A stretch of DNA of 64,000 nt, taken from Paraburkholderia sp. (GTDB lineage: Bacteria > Pseudomonadota > Gammaproteobacteria > Burkholderiales > Burkholderiaceae). Position 1 is the first letter of the stretch. Every line of letters starts with the position of its first letter. Positions 28,187 to 36,155 of this stretch are shown one piece after another. A program made the translations under genes and the position numbers. The DNA lies in assembly GCA_004322045.1 (NCBI GenBank), contig SCRN01000034.1:248001-312000 (forward strand), read 5' to 3'. The notes under the pieces were generated by a model that saw nothing but the letters and a program-made list of their open reading frames with translations, did no database searches and had not been told where the DNA came from.

Positions 28187-28324
28187 ACAAGCAAGCGCAG
28201 CCAAGCGGCCGCGCGCCGCGCCGCGGCGACTTGCCACTTATTGTGGTATCAAATTTGCATGTTTTAGATTTCAAGAACCGGGGCATATAGCCCTCGCTCC
28301 TAGATTGAGGGAGTGCATGAGAGG

Positions 28325-29719
28325 ATGACAACACTACGACGACTCAAGCCATTGAGCTTGCATACCCGCATCGGCCTGGTATTGACGGCGCTCGCCGCCA
28401 TTCTGATGACGACGCTTGGCGTGCTATGGGTGAGGCAGACACGCGACGCGATTCATGAAGAAGTGACTGCCGCCGCACGCGTCGCCGAGCAATGGCTGAC
28501 GGTCTCCGCCGCCGAGTTGAGGGCGCAGCCGTCCAACGACAATCGCGCGCGGCTCCTGGCGCAAATCGTCGCCGTCGGCCGGATTCGCGCCAACGCGCTC
28601 GAAGTGATCGATCTTGGCGGATCGTGGCGCTATCAGTCGCCGCCATCGAGTTACAAGGCCGGTCGCTCGGCGCCCGCGTGGTTCGCCGCGCTCGTCGAAC
28701 CGGCGTTTGCCGCGTGGCGCATCGATGCGCCCGGGATCACGCTCGTCCTTCATCCCGATCCGTCGCGCGCCACACTCGATGCCTGGGACGACTTGTGCGC
28801 CATGGCCGGTTGGGCCATCGTCCTCCTATTCGCTTTGTTCATCGCCGTGCGCCACGCGCTCGAGCACGCGCTGCGCCCGCTCGGCCAGATCATGACAGCG
28901 CTGGACCGCACAGGTGCGGGGTGCTTCGACACGCGTCTTCCTGCCTTTCCGATACCTGAGCTGGGGCGCCTTGCCAAAGCGTTCAACGGTATGGCCGATC
29001 GCCTTGCGCAGGCTGTCGACCATAACGTGCGCCTCGAGAGCGAGCGGGAATTGGGCGAGCAAATGCATGCAAGGCTCGAAGCGGAACGCCGGCATATCGC
29101 GCGCGAGTTGCACGACGAATTGGCGCAAGGCATCACGGCGGTGCGTGCGCTCGCGGGGGCCATCGTCCAACGCACCGACGAAAAGAACGCACTGCGGGGC
29201 CCGGCTGAAAGCATCATCGCCGCGACCAATCAGATGCAAGACGGCGTGCGCACCATCTTGCATCGTTTGCGCGACGCACCGACAGCCGATGCGTCCGGTA
29301 CGCAAGCGGCGCTGCGGCATTACTTGCGCATCTGGCAGCAGCACTACCCGGACATCGCGTTGACGGCGACATTTGCGGAGAATGCGATGCCGATCGGCGA
29401 GGCGGTGCTTCACGCGATGTTGCGGATCGTTCAAGAAGGGCTGACGAACGTGGCCCGTCACGCCTGCGCGACACGGGTCGACGTAACGTTGCGGCGCTCG
29501 GGCAACGGTAAATGGCTCGAACTCGTCGTTGCCGACAACGGCGGCGGCCTCCCCGTCGCCTCGCGCACCGCAGGCAGCGGCTTGGGCCTCGCCGGCATGC
29601 GCGAGCGCGTACGCACGCTTGGCGGCCAGTTCGTATTCGAACCCGGCACGGGCGGAGGCGCTCGGCTCGGCGTGCGGTTACCCGCCGTCGACCCCGCGCC
29701 TTTGGAGCACCGATCATGA
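28325..29719 (+). CDS. Sensor histidine kinase, NarX/NarQ (HisKA_3) type
   Basis: A 464-residue membrane sensor. Two membrane segments (~16-36 and ~160-176) flank a periplasmic sensor region of about 120 residues. Then come a HAMP-like linker, the phospho-acceptor box R-E-L-H-D-E-L-A-Q (His263) and an ATPase domain with G-L-T-N-V-A-R-H, D-N-G-G-G and G-L-G-L-A-G-M-R-E-R. It overlaps the response regulator by 4 bases (ATGA). A GTG at 28313 is an alternative start. Position between pqqA/pqqD and pqqE suggests control of PQQ synthesis or of a PQQ-dependent alcohol oxidation; the signal is unknown. Confidence 0.85.
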   Translation: MTTLRRLKPLSLHTRIGLVLTALAAILMTTLGVLWVRQTRDAIHEEVTAAARVAEQWLTVSAAELRAQPSNDNRARLLAQIVAVGRIRANALEVIDLGGSWRYQSPPSSYKAGRSAPAWFAALVEPAFAAWRIDAPGITLVLHPDPSRATLDAWDDLCAMAGWAIVLLFALFIAVRHALEHALRPLGQIMTALDRTGAGCFDTRLPAFPIPELGRLAKAFNGMADRLAQAVDHNVRLESERELGEQMHARLEAERRHIARELHDELAQGITAVRALAGAIVQRTDEKNALRGPAESIIAATNQMQDGVRTILHRLRDAPTADASGTQAALRHYLRIWQQHYPDIALTATFAENAMPIGEAVLHAMLRIVQEGLTNVARHACATRVDVTLRRSGNGKWLELVVADNGGGLPVASRTAGSGLGLAGMRERVRTLGGQFVFEPGTGGGARLGVRLPAVDPAPLEHRS

Positions 29720-30363
29720 ACCGCTCTCTCGCTGGTCTCAGCGTGCTGTTGGCCGATGATCACGCCATGGTCCGCATGGGCTTTCGCTTGCTGCTCGAAG
29801 GGGCCGGAGCCACCGTACTGGGGGAAGCCGAAAGCGGCGAACAAGCGCTGCGTCTTTACGATGAGATCCGGCCCGACGTGCTGACGATGGACGTGTCGAT
29901 GCCGGGCATCGGCGGGCTTGCTGCGCTCGAACGGCTGCGCGCCCATCACCCCGCGGCGCGTGTGCTGATGCTGTCGGCCCATCACGATGCCGTAGTTCCC
30001 GTGCGGGCGCTCAAAGCGGGCGCCGCCGGCTATCTGTGCAAGCGCTGCTTGCCGCAGGAATTGATTCAGGCGGTGCGGCTCGTGGGGCAGAATCGGCGCT
30101 ATCTCGATCCCGAACTCGCGCAGCAGGTGGCGTTGACTCAGCTCTCCGGGGCCGCGCATCCGGCACAAACCCTGACCGACAAGGAGTTCACGGTTTTCCT
30201 GCAACTGGCGCAGGGCCGCTCGGTCAACGAAGTCGCTTCGGACTTTCACTTGAGCGCGAGCACGGTCGGCACGCATCTTTATCACATCAAGCAGAAGCTC
30301 AATGCAAGCAACGCCGCCGAATTGGCCGTCATCGCCATGCGCGCCGGGCTGATCGAGGCGTGA
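29716..30363 (+). CDS. NarL/LuxR-family response regulator
   Basis: A 215-residue regulator. The receiver domain has acidic pocket A-D-D-H (13-16), phospho-acceptor D59 in T-M-D-V-S-M-P-G, and K108 in C-K-R-C. The C-terminal LuxR-type helix-turn-helix (~147-205) contains V-N-E-V-A-S-D-F-H-L-S-A-S-T-V-G-T-H. The start overlaps the kinase stop. The shared 17-bp motif at 28105 and 30383 and the TGTCTCG repeats are candidate targets. Confidence 0.88.
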   Translation: MNRSLAGLSVLLADDHAMVRMGFRLLLEGAGATVLGEAESGEQALRLYDEIRPDVLTMDVSMPGIGGLAALERLRAHHPAARVLMLSAHHDAVVPVRALKAGAAGYLCKRCLPQELIQAVRLVGQNRRYLDPELAQQVALTQLSGAAHPAQTLTDKEFTVFLQLAQGRSVNEVASDFHLSASTVGTHLYHIKQKLNASNAAELAVIAMRAGLIEA

Positions 30364-30382
30364 CGCGGCCGCCGCTCCGCAC

Positions 30383-30399
30383 CCTCATGAAAATCACGA
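30383..30399 (+). promoter_or_regulatory. 17-bp motif shared with the pqqA upstream region (copy 2)
   Basis: CCTCATGAAAATCACGA differs from the copy at 28105-28121 at one base. It lies 20 bases past the response-regulator stop and about 130 bases before pqqE. It implies that pqqE has its own promoter rather than relying on read-through from the regulator genes. Confidence 0.55.
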
Positions 30400-30527
30400 G
30401 GCTGCTTTACCCGAAACCGCGAGCGCGTTCTCCATCGATTCGCGTCGCCGCGCTCGCGACGTAGGCCAAAAATATGTCCAAAGGGCGGGCGCATCGCACC
30501 GCCCGATGGAGGAGAGAGGAAACGGCT

Positions 30528-31673
30528 ATGCCTAAGGAATCGCACGGAATCAGCCTCGACGGTCAAGGGCAGCCCCTGTGGCTCACGCTCGAACTGACCT
30601 ACCGCTGCCCGCTGAAATGCTCGTGGTGCAACAACCCGCTCAATTTCAAGGACTACGCGAAGCGCGAACTCTCGACGCAGGAGTGGAAAGACGTTCTGCG
30701 CGATGCCCGCGCGTTGGGCTCGTTGCAGCTCGGTTTCTCGGGCGGCGAACCGCTGGAGCGGGACGACTTGGAAGAGCTCGTCGCCTACGCCGACTCGATC
30801 GGCTTCTACACGAACCTCATCACTTCCGGCATCGGGCTGACCGAGCAGCGCATGATCGCCCTCAAGCAAGCCGGCCTGAAGCAGGTTCAGCTATCGCTGC
30901 AAGCGATGCGGCCGCAACTGAACGACGAACTGGTCGGTGCGAAGGCGCACGCGCATAAGCTCGAAGCCGCGCGCCGCATCAAGGCGCACGGCCTGCCGAT
31001 GGTGCTGAACATGCCGGTGGGCCGGCAGAACATCGGCGAGATCGATGCCGTCTGCGAATTTGCCGCCGATATCGGCGTGGAATACATCGAATTCGCCAAT
31101 ATCCAGTACTACAACTGGGCGCTGCTCAATCGCGACGAGTTGATGCCCACGCTCGAGCAGGTGCGTGAAGCCGAGGCGACGATTCAACGCTGGCGCAGCA
31201 AACTGGGCGAGCGCATGACGATTTATTTCGTCATTCCCGACTATTACGAGAGCCGTCCCAAAGCATGCATGAACGGCTGGGGGGCGATCCATCTGACCAT
31301 CGCCCCCGACGGCGTCGCCATGCCCTGCCAGGAAGCGCGCGTGATCCCGGGGCTCGTATTCGAATCCGTGCGTGAAAAGCCGCTGTCGTGGCTCTGGCAC
31401 GAATCCGAACTGTTTCGCCGTTATCGCGGGCTCGATTGGATGCGCGAGCCGTGCCTTTCTTGCTCCGAAAAGGAAAAAGATTTCGGCGGCTGCCGCTGCC
31501 AGGCATTCCTCCTCACCGGCGATGCGGCCAATACCGATCCGGCCTGCAGCCGCTCGCCGCATCATCATCTCGTGCAACAGGCTGCCAGCCAAGCGGCGCA
31601 GCCGCTGCGGTTTCGCAAGCCGCTCGTGAAGCGCAGCGGCAGCGGCGTTTCCACGGCTTTCATGGAGGATTGA
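30528..31673 (+). CDS. pqqE: PQQ biosynthesis radical SAM enzyme PqqE
   Basis: A 381-residue radical-SAM protein that forms the Glu-Tyr carbon-carbon cross-link in PqqA. The [4Fe-4S]-SAM cluster motif is C27-P-L-K-C31-S-W-C34, preceded by L-T-Y-R. The C-terminal SPASM-type part holds the auxiliary-cluster cysteines in M-P-C-Q-E, E-P-C-L-S-C and F-G-G-C-R-C. The start at 30528 follows AGAGAGGA. It is separated from pqqA/pqqD by the two-component genes and transcribed the opposite way. The next ORF begins directly after its stop codon. Confidence 0.93.
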   Translation: MPKESHGISLDGQGQPLWLTLELTYRCPLKCSWCNNPLNFKDYAKRELSTQEWKDVLRDARALGSLQLGFSGGEPLERDDLEELVAYADSIGFYTNLITSGIGLTEQRMIALKQAGLKQVQLSLQAMRPQLNDELVGAKAHAHKLEAARRIKAHGLPMVLNMPVGRQNIGEIDAVCEFAADIGVEYIEFANIQYYNWALLNRDELMPTLEQVREAEATIQRWRSKLGERMTIYFVIPDYYESRPKACMNGWGAIHLTIAPDGVAMPCQEARVIPGLVFESVREKPLSWLWHESELFRRYRGLDWMREPCLSCSEKEKDFGGCRCQAFLLTGDAANTDPACSRSPHHHLVQQAASQAAQPLRFRKPLVKRSGSGVSTAFMED

Positions 31674-31769
31674 ATGCGCCATCCTTACGACACCGCCGCC
31701 GGCACGATCGTGCTGGGCGCGCTGCTCAGCGCCGTGCTCGTCGCCATCGCGCGGCTCTTGATGATTTGA
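31674..31769 (+). CDS. 31-residue single-span membrane microprotein
   Basis: The ATG directly follows the pqqE stop (TGAATG) with GGAGG overlapping the end of pqqE, ideal for coupled translation. The product is M-R-H-P-Y-D-T-A-A-G followed by a hydrophobic helix of about 20 residues with R27 near the end. It is too small for a named family. It sits between pqqE and the PuuD-like membrane protein and may be a small subunit of it. Confidence 0.6.
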   Translation: MRHPYDTAAGTIVLGALLSAVLVAIARLLMI

Positions 31770-31780
31770 GGAAGAACGCG

Positions 31781-32278
31781 ATGACGATCGATCTTCTGCT
31801 GCGCTGGACGCATTTCATCGCGGGCATCATTTGGGTTGGCCACAACTACTCCAGCGTGATTCAACGCCCGAGTTGGCGGCCGCTGCTGCGCTCGGACTTG
31901 AGCGACGACCAAAGCCCCCGCTTTCAAGCGCTGCTCAATCGCGAGCACGGCATCTTCCGCTGGGCGTCCGTCATCGCCTGGTCCGCGGGCATATTGATGC
32001 TCTGGCGCCGCGGCTGGCTGCCCGGCGCGCTCTCGCTGCACGCCGGCCTCGCGCCGATCGGCATCGGCATGTATCTCGGCACGCTGATGATGGCGAACGT
32101 ATGGCTCGTGCTCTGGCCACACCAACAAAAGGTGCTTGGCCTCAAACCCGCGACGCTCGACGAGCGCCTGCGCTGCGCGCGCATTACGCATCTGTCCTCG
32201 CGCACCAATACGATGTTGTCGATCCCGCTGCTGCTCTTCATGGCGGCTAGCGCGCACGGCGGCATCGCCGCGGGTTGA
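31781..32278 (+). CDS. PuuD/urate hydroxylase N-terminal-like membrane protein
   Basis: A 165-residue protein with about four membrane helices. It begins with R-W-T-H-F-I-A-G-I-I-W-V-G-H-N-Y, the opening of the membrane domain of PuuD-type urate hydroxylases (PF06181), where helix histidines may hold haem. The cytochrome c domain of full PuuD is absent. G-A-G-G-A-A ribosome-binding sequence lies 9 bases before the ATG. It is in the pqqE unit, so a redox role beside a quinoprotein is possible, but the reaction is unknown. Confidence 0.65.
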   Translation: MTIDLLLRWTHFIAGIIWVGHNYSSVIQRPSWRPLLRSDLSDDQSPRFQALLNREHGIFRWASVIAWSAGILMLWRRGWLPGALSLHAGLAPIGIGMYLGTLMMANVWLVLWPHQQKVLGLKPATLDERLRCARITHLSSRTNTMLSIPLLLFMAASAHGGIAAG

Positions 32279-32283
32279 CAAGC

Positions 32284-33414
32284 ATGATTCCGAATCCGCC
32301 CTACGGGGGCTCCGCGCAAAACGGCGCGGCGTGGAGCTTCGCGGCCGGCCCGTCGCGTCTGCCCGACGCGGTGCTCGCGCGCGCAGGCGAAACCTTGTTT
32401 CGCCGCGATGCGCATGGGGCAGCCGCCATCGAGCGCCCGTTCACTGGCGACGGTTTCCGTGAAGCGCTGGCGGGTGCGCGAGCGCGTCTCATCCGCTTGC
32501 TCCAAGTGCCGGAGCACTACAGTGTGCTGTTTCTCGCGGGCGGCGCAATGCATCAATTCGCGGCAGTGCCGATGAACCTGCTCGATCCGGCAGCGGGATT
32601 GGGACGTGCCGCCTATGCGGATTCCGGCTACTGGTCGCGCCGCGCGATGCAAGAGGCGCGTCGTCATTCGAACGTGACAGTGGCGGCACAGCATGCCGGC
32701 AGCACCCCGCTCGCGGCGCCCTCTCTCTCCGGTTGGCAACTGCCGCGCGATAGCGCCTATTGCCACATCACGGCGAATGAAACGGTCGATGGCATCGCCT
32801 ACCCCGCGTTGCCCGACACCGGCGAGGTTCCGCTCGTCGCCGATGCGACCTCGTGCATACTGAGCGCACCGCTCGACATAGCAAAGTTCGGCCTCGTCTA
32901 TGCCAGCGCCCAGAAGAACATCGGGCCGGCTGGCCTCACCATCGTCATCGTTCGAGAAGATCTGTTGCAGCGCCCCGCGACTGCTGCGCCCTCGCCTTTG
33001 CATTACGGCATACAGGCAGCGCAGGGAAGCTGTGTGAATACGCCGCCCACGCTCGCCATTCTCATTGCGGGCTTGGTCTTCGAGTGGATCGAGCAATGCG
33101 GCGGATTGACCGCGATGGCCGAGGTCAACCGACGCAAGGCTGCGTCTCTGTATCGGACGATCGACGAAAGCGACGGCTTCTACATCGCTCCGGTCGCACC
33201 AGGGCATCGCTCCATCACCAACGCCCGATTCCATCTCGCCAACGACACGCTGACCGACCATTTTCTCGATGAAGCCGAACGTGCGGGACTCGCTCATCTG
33301 CGCGGCCACCCTCACGTTGGCGGCCTGCGCGCGAGCCTCTACAACGCGATGCCGGAAGCGGGCGTCGACGCATTGATCCGTTTCATGACGCAATTCGCGA
33401 GTCGGTACGGATGA
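32284..33414 (+). CDS. SerC-like PLP aminotransferase (divergent phosphoserine aminotransferase)
   Basis: A 376-residue fold-type I aminotransferase of the SerC family. Family parts are A-A-G-P-S-R-L-P at the start, F-L-A-G-G-A-M-H-Q-F-A near 82, D-A-T-S-C near 183, and the PLP lysine in S-A-Q-K-N-I-G-P-A-G-L. The usual S-H-R phosphate-binding segment near residue 41 is replaced by E-R-P-F-T-G-D-G-F, so the substrate may not be phosphoserine. It overlaps the next gene by 4 bases. It is probably a neofunctionalised paralogue; a true serC should be elsewhere in the genome. Confidence 0.75.
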   Translation: MIPNPPYGGSAQNGAAWSFAAGPSRLPDAVLARAGETLFRRDAHGAAAIERPFTGDGFREALAGARARLIRLLQVPEHYSVLFLAGGAMHQFAAVPMNLLDPAAGLGRAAYADSGYWSRRAMQEARRHSNVTVAAQHAGSTPLAAPSLSGWQLPRDSAYCHITANETVDGIAYPALPDTGEVPLVADATSCILSAPLDIAKFGLVYASAQKNIGPAGLTIVIVREDLLQRPATAAPSPLHYGIQAAQGSCVNTPPTLAILIAGLVFEWIEQCGGLTAMAEVNRRKAASLYRTIDESDGFYIAPVAPGHRSITNARFHLANDTLTDHFLDEAERAGLAHLRGHPHVGGLRASLYNAMPEAGVDALIRFMTQFASRYG

Positions 33415-34163
33415 GCGCGAACCGATGGCCGAGCCGGCTAGGATTGGCCGGCGGAATCGATAAGGACGGCGCGCGCGCCGCCGAGTTGCTCGCCATCGGC
33501 TTCGGCAGCGTCGAATTCGGCACGGTCACGCCGAACCCCGAACCGGGCAGCCATGCCGGCGTGCGCTCGCTCGCGGCTCGCTTGGCCGCGCTGCCTTCGC
33601 GCGAACGAGGCACCACTCGCATCGGCATCGGCCTTGGCATGCAGGCTGCCACGCCCGCGGCGCTTGCTGCGGAGTGGACGCGCGGCCAGCGCGAAAGCTG
33701 CGACGTGGCCGATTATCTGAGCTTCAATTTGAGCGCACGCCGATACCGCCCACTGCCGGATTACGAGCACTGGCCTTTCCTCCTAGGAGCGTTCGCTGCT
33801 GTCGCCGGAGAGCGAGAGCGCAGCGCCGCCAGTTCGCATCGGCACGTCGGGCTTGCGCTGAAGCTGCCGCTCGGTGCAACCGGCGAATTTCCGCTGTTGC
33901 TGGCCGAAGCGGCCGTCGATGCGGGGTTCGACGCGGTGATCGCCGTGCTGCCGGAAGACCCCACACGAATCGAGCGGCTGCATGCGTTGGCTGCGCATCT
34001 CGACGGCCGATCCGCGTTGATCGCCGTAGGGGGCATTCGCACGGGCGCCGATGTACGAGACGCCCTCGATGCCGGTGCGGACGGCGTTCAAGTCCACCGC
34101 ATTTTTGCAGAACTAGGTGCGCACTGTCTGCCGATGCTGGCGTGCAAGGACACCGGCCGTTGA
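33411..34163 (+). CDS. Dihydroorotate dehydrogenase-like FMN protein (divergent)
   Basis: A 250-residue TIM-barrel protein. G-L-A-G-G-I-D-K-D-G and F-G-T-V-T-P-N-P-E-P-G match class 2 dihydroorotate dehydrogenase, and G-G-I-R-T-G-A-D-V-R near 208 with A-G-A-D-G-V-Q-V-H is the FMN phosphate site. The catalytic segment N-I-S-S-P-N-T of PyrD is replaced by N-L-S-A-R-R, and the protein is about 90 residues shorter than PyrD with no membrane-binding N-terminus. Its start overlaps the SerC-like gene (ATGA). With that gene it looks like a two-enzyme module on an unknown substrate. Confidence 0.72.
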   Translation: MSANRWPSRLGLAGGIDKDGARAAELLAIGFGSVEFGTVTPNPEPGSHAGVRSLAARLAALPSRERGTTRIGIGLGMQAATPAALAAEWTRGQRESCDVADYLSFNLSARRYRPLPDYEHWPFLLGAFAAVAGERERSAASSHRHVGLALKLPLGATGEFPLLLAEAAVDAGFDAVIAVLPEDPTRIERLHALAAHLDGRSALIAVGGIRTGADVRDALDAGADGVQVHRIFAELGAHCLPMLACKDTGR

Positions 34164-34254
34164 ATCCCCTCGCCGCTGACGAAGTCGCCACGCAGCAAGC
34201 ATGGAGAACGTCACGCCGCGCCTCGTCGGGCCTTCGGACAAGCTGCGACGGTTC

Positions 34255-35085
34255 TCAGGCCTGCGTCCCGTCGATCAACGCAAGCAAGTTCGCGTACACC
34301 CCCTCGCCCGCGGCGATGATCGGATTTCCCGCGAGCAGCCCCCCATCGGCGAAGAAGTCGTTGACGGCCCCCCCGGCCTCGCGTACCAGCACGATTCCCG
34401 CCAGGCAGTCCCAAGCATTGATATGCGGCTCGTAATAGCCGATCAAACGCCCGGCTGCAACGTACGCGATCATGAGCGCACCCGAACCGTTGCGAATGAA
34501 CATCCCGCCGTCGCGCAGCAGCCGATCGAGAAACGGAACGAAGGCGTCCGGCTCGACGCGATGGGAGAACCCTACGCCGAGCACACCGTCGCGCACCGAG
34601 CGCGCCGGGCTCGCAGTCAACCGTGTGTCGCCCTCGAACGCACCCTGCCCCCGAGCGGCGTGAAAGAGCTCGCCGCTATTCGGATCGAACACGACGCCGA
34701 CAGCAGGCTCGCCGTCGATCAGAATGCCGATTGAGATGCACCAAGCATGCATGCCGTTCAGGAAGCAACTCGTTCCGTCGATCGGATCGACAACCCATAC
34801 GACGCATTCGCGCTGCAATGTGGCCGATGCCCCGCTCGCGCTCTCTTCGCCAAGAAACGCATCTTCGGGAAATGCGTCGCTCACATGCCCGCGGACGATA
34901 CCTTCCACCTCGCGATCGGCCATGCTGACGACATCCTGCAAGCCCTTGTGCTCGACTTCGAGCGCGGCGCGATTGCGGAACATCTGCAACGCGCGCTGGC
35001 CGGCTTGCCTTGCGATCTTGCGCGCTAGCGCATAGCGGGCATCCAGATCAATCGAAACGGGCGTCGGCGACTCCTTGACTGTCAT
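34255..35085 (-). CDS. Inositol-monophosphatase-family phosphatase
   Basis: A 276-residue Mg-dependent phosphatase of the IMPase/SuhB/CysQ/HisN superfamily. Metal and substrate motifs are G-E-E-S, D-P-I-D-G-T-S and W-D-C-L-A-G-I. The start at 35085 overlaps the ABC ATPase stop (ATGA), so it is translated with the transporter. That linkage suggests it removes phosphate from the imported compound (sugar or cyclitol phosphate). It is the last gene of the LacI-controlled operon. Confidence 0.85.
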   Translation of the reverse strand: MTVKESPTPVSIDLDARYALARKIARQAGQRALQMFRNRAALEVEHKGLQDVVSMADREVEGIVRGHVSDAFPEDAFLGEESASGASATLQRECVVWVVDPIDGTSCFLNGMHAWCISIGILIDGEPAVGVVFDPNSGELFHAARGQGAFEGDTRLTASPARSVRDGVLGVGFSHRVEPDAFVPFLDRLLRDGGMFIRNGSGALMIAYVAAGRLIGYYEPHINAWDCLAGIVLVREAGGAVNDFFADGGLLAGNPIIAAGEGVYANLLALIDGTQA

Positions 35086-36155
35086 GCATGCGCTCCCACG
35101 ATTGCCGCGCCGTGCGCTTTGAGCTGCAGGCCAACCCGCGCGCCGCGGGGAAAAATCTGATCCAGACGATGACACACGACGAAGAGCTCTCCAAGTTCCG
35201 ATTGAATGGCGTACTGCATTTCTCTGCCGAGATAAGTGGCACGGCTCACTTCACCGATCAGCGTCGTGTCGCCGCTCGCAACCTGCAACGCGATCGCTTC
35301 GGGACGCAACGCGATGCGGACCAGCCCCGTGCGCCTACCCGCATACGGAAGGTCCAAGGCCGCGCCGCCGATCAAGCAGTTCGCGGTCTTTCCGTTCGCG
35401 CTGCGAATCTCGCCGTCTACTAAGTTGGCGTTACCGATGAAGTCCGCAACGAACTCGTCGGCAGGGGCCTCGAAGATTTCTCGCGGCGAACCTTGCTGAA
35501 CGATCTTTTTACGATTCATCACGACGATCTGATCGGAAATGGCGAGCGCCTCTTCCTGATCGTGCGTCACATAGACTGCTGTCAATCCGAGCTTCAACTG
35601 CAAATCGCGAATTTCGTCTCTCACGCGGGTTCGCATTTTGGCGTCGAGATTCGAGAGCGGCTCGTCGAGCAACAGAACCTCGGGCTCGAGCACCAACGCC
35701 CGCGCCACCGCAACGCGTTGTTGCTGGCCGCCTGATAACTCGCTTGGCGAGCGATCGGCCAGATCGGCGAGACCGACGAGCGCGAGCGCCTCGAGCGCGC
35801 GTTCGCGCGCCAGCTTTTTCGGTTGGCGCGCCACCGTCAGGCCATAAGCCACGTTTTCGACCACGCTCATGTGCGGAAACAATGCATACGACTGAAACAC
35901 CATGCTGACGTCGCGTTCCGCCGCCGACAGTTCGGTCACGTCGCGGCCGCCGATCGAAATGCGGCCTTCATCGACTCGCTCCAAACCGGCGATCATGCGC
36001 AGCGTGGTCGTCTTGCCGCAACCGCTGGGACCGAGCAGGGTCACAAGGGTCTTCGGCTCGATGCTGAAACTGATGTCGTCGACGGCGATGCTTTTGCCAT
36101 AGCGCTTGGTGACCCGCTCGAAAGCAAGTGAACCGCGTTGCTGGGTCTCTCTCAT
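35082..36155 (-). CDS. ABC transporter ATP-binding protein (AfuC/FbpC-like)
   Basis: A 357-residue ATPase. Walker A G-P-S-G-C-G-K-T-T (~38-46), signature L-S-G-G-Q-Q-Q-R, Walker B L-L-L-D-E-P-L-S-N-L-D and H-loop V-T-H-D-Q-E-E-A are complete, followed by a TOBE-type C-terminal domain. It overlaps both the permease gene (4 bases) and the phosphatase gene (4 bases). It belongs to the Fe3+/spermidine/phosphonate/hexose-phosphate group. Confidence 0.88.
   Translation of the reverse strand: MRETQQRGSLAFERVTKRYGKSIAVDDISFSIEPKTLVTLLGPSGCGKTTTLRMIAGLERVDEGRISIGGRDVTELSAAERDVSMVFQSYALFPHMSVVENVAYGLTVARQPKKLARERALEALALVGLADLADRSPSELSGGQQQRVAVARALVLEPEVLLLDEPLSNLDAKMRTRVRDEIRDLQLKLGLTAVYVTHDQEEALAISDQIVVMNRKKIVQQGSPREIFEAPADEFVADFIGNANLVDGEIRSANGKTANCLIGGAALDLPYAGRRTGLVRIALRPEAIALQVASGDTTLIGEVSRATYLGREMQYAIQSELGELFVVCHRLDQIFPRGARVGLQLKAHGAAIVGAHA

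Larger units (their letters stand above)
28008..28324. other. Divergent regulatory region between pqqA and the sensor kinase
   Basis: This 317-bp stretch separates pqqA (leftward) from the two-component genes (rightward). It contains a 17-bp motif at 28105-28121 and a repeated TGTCTCG element at 28140-28186. I see no gene in it. Confidence 0.55.
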
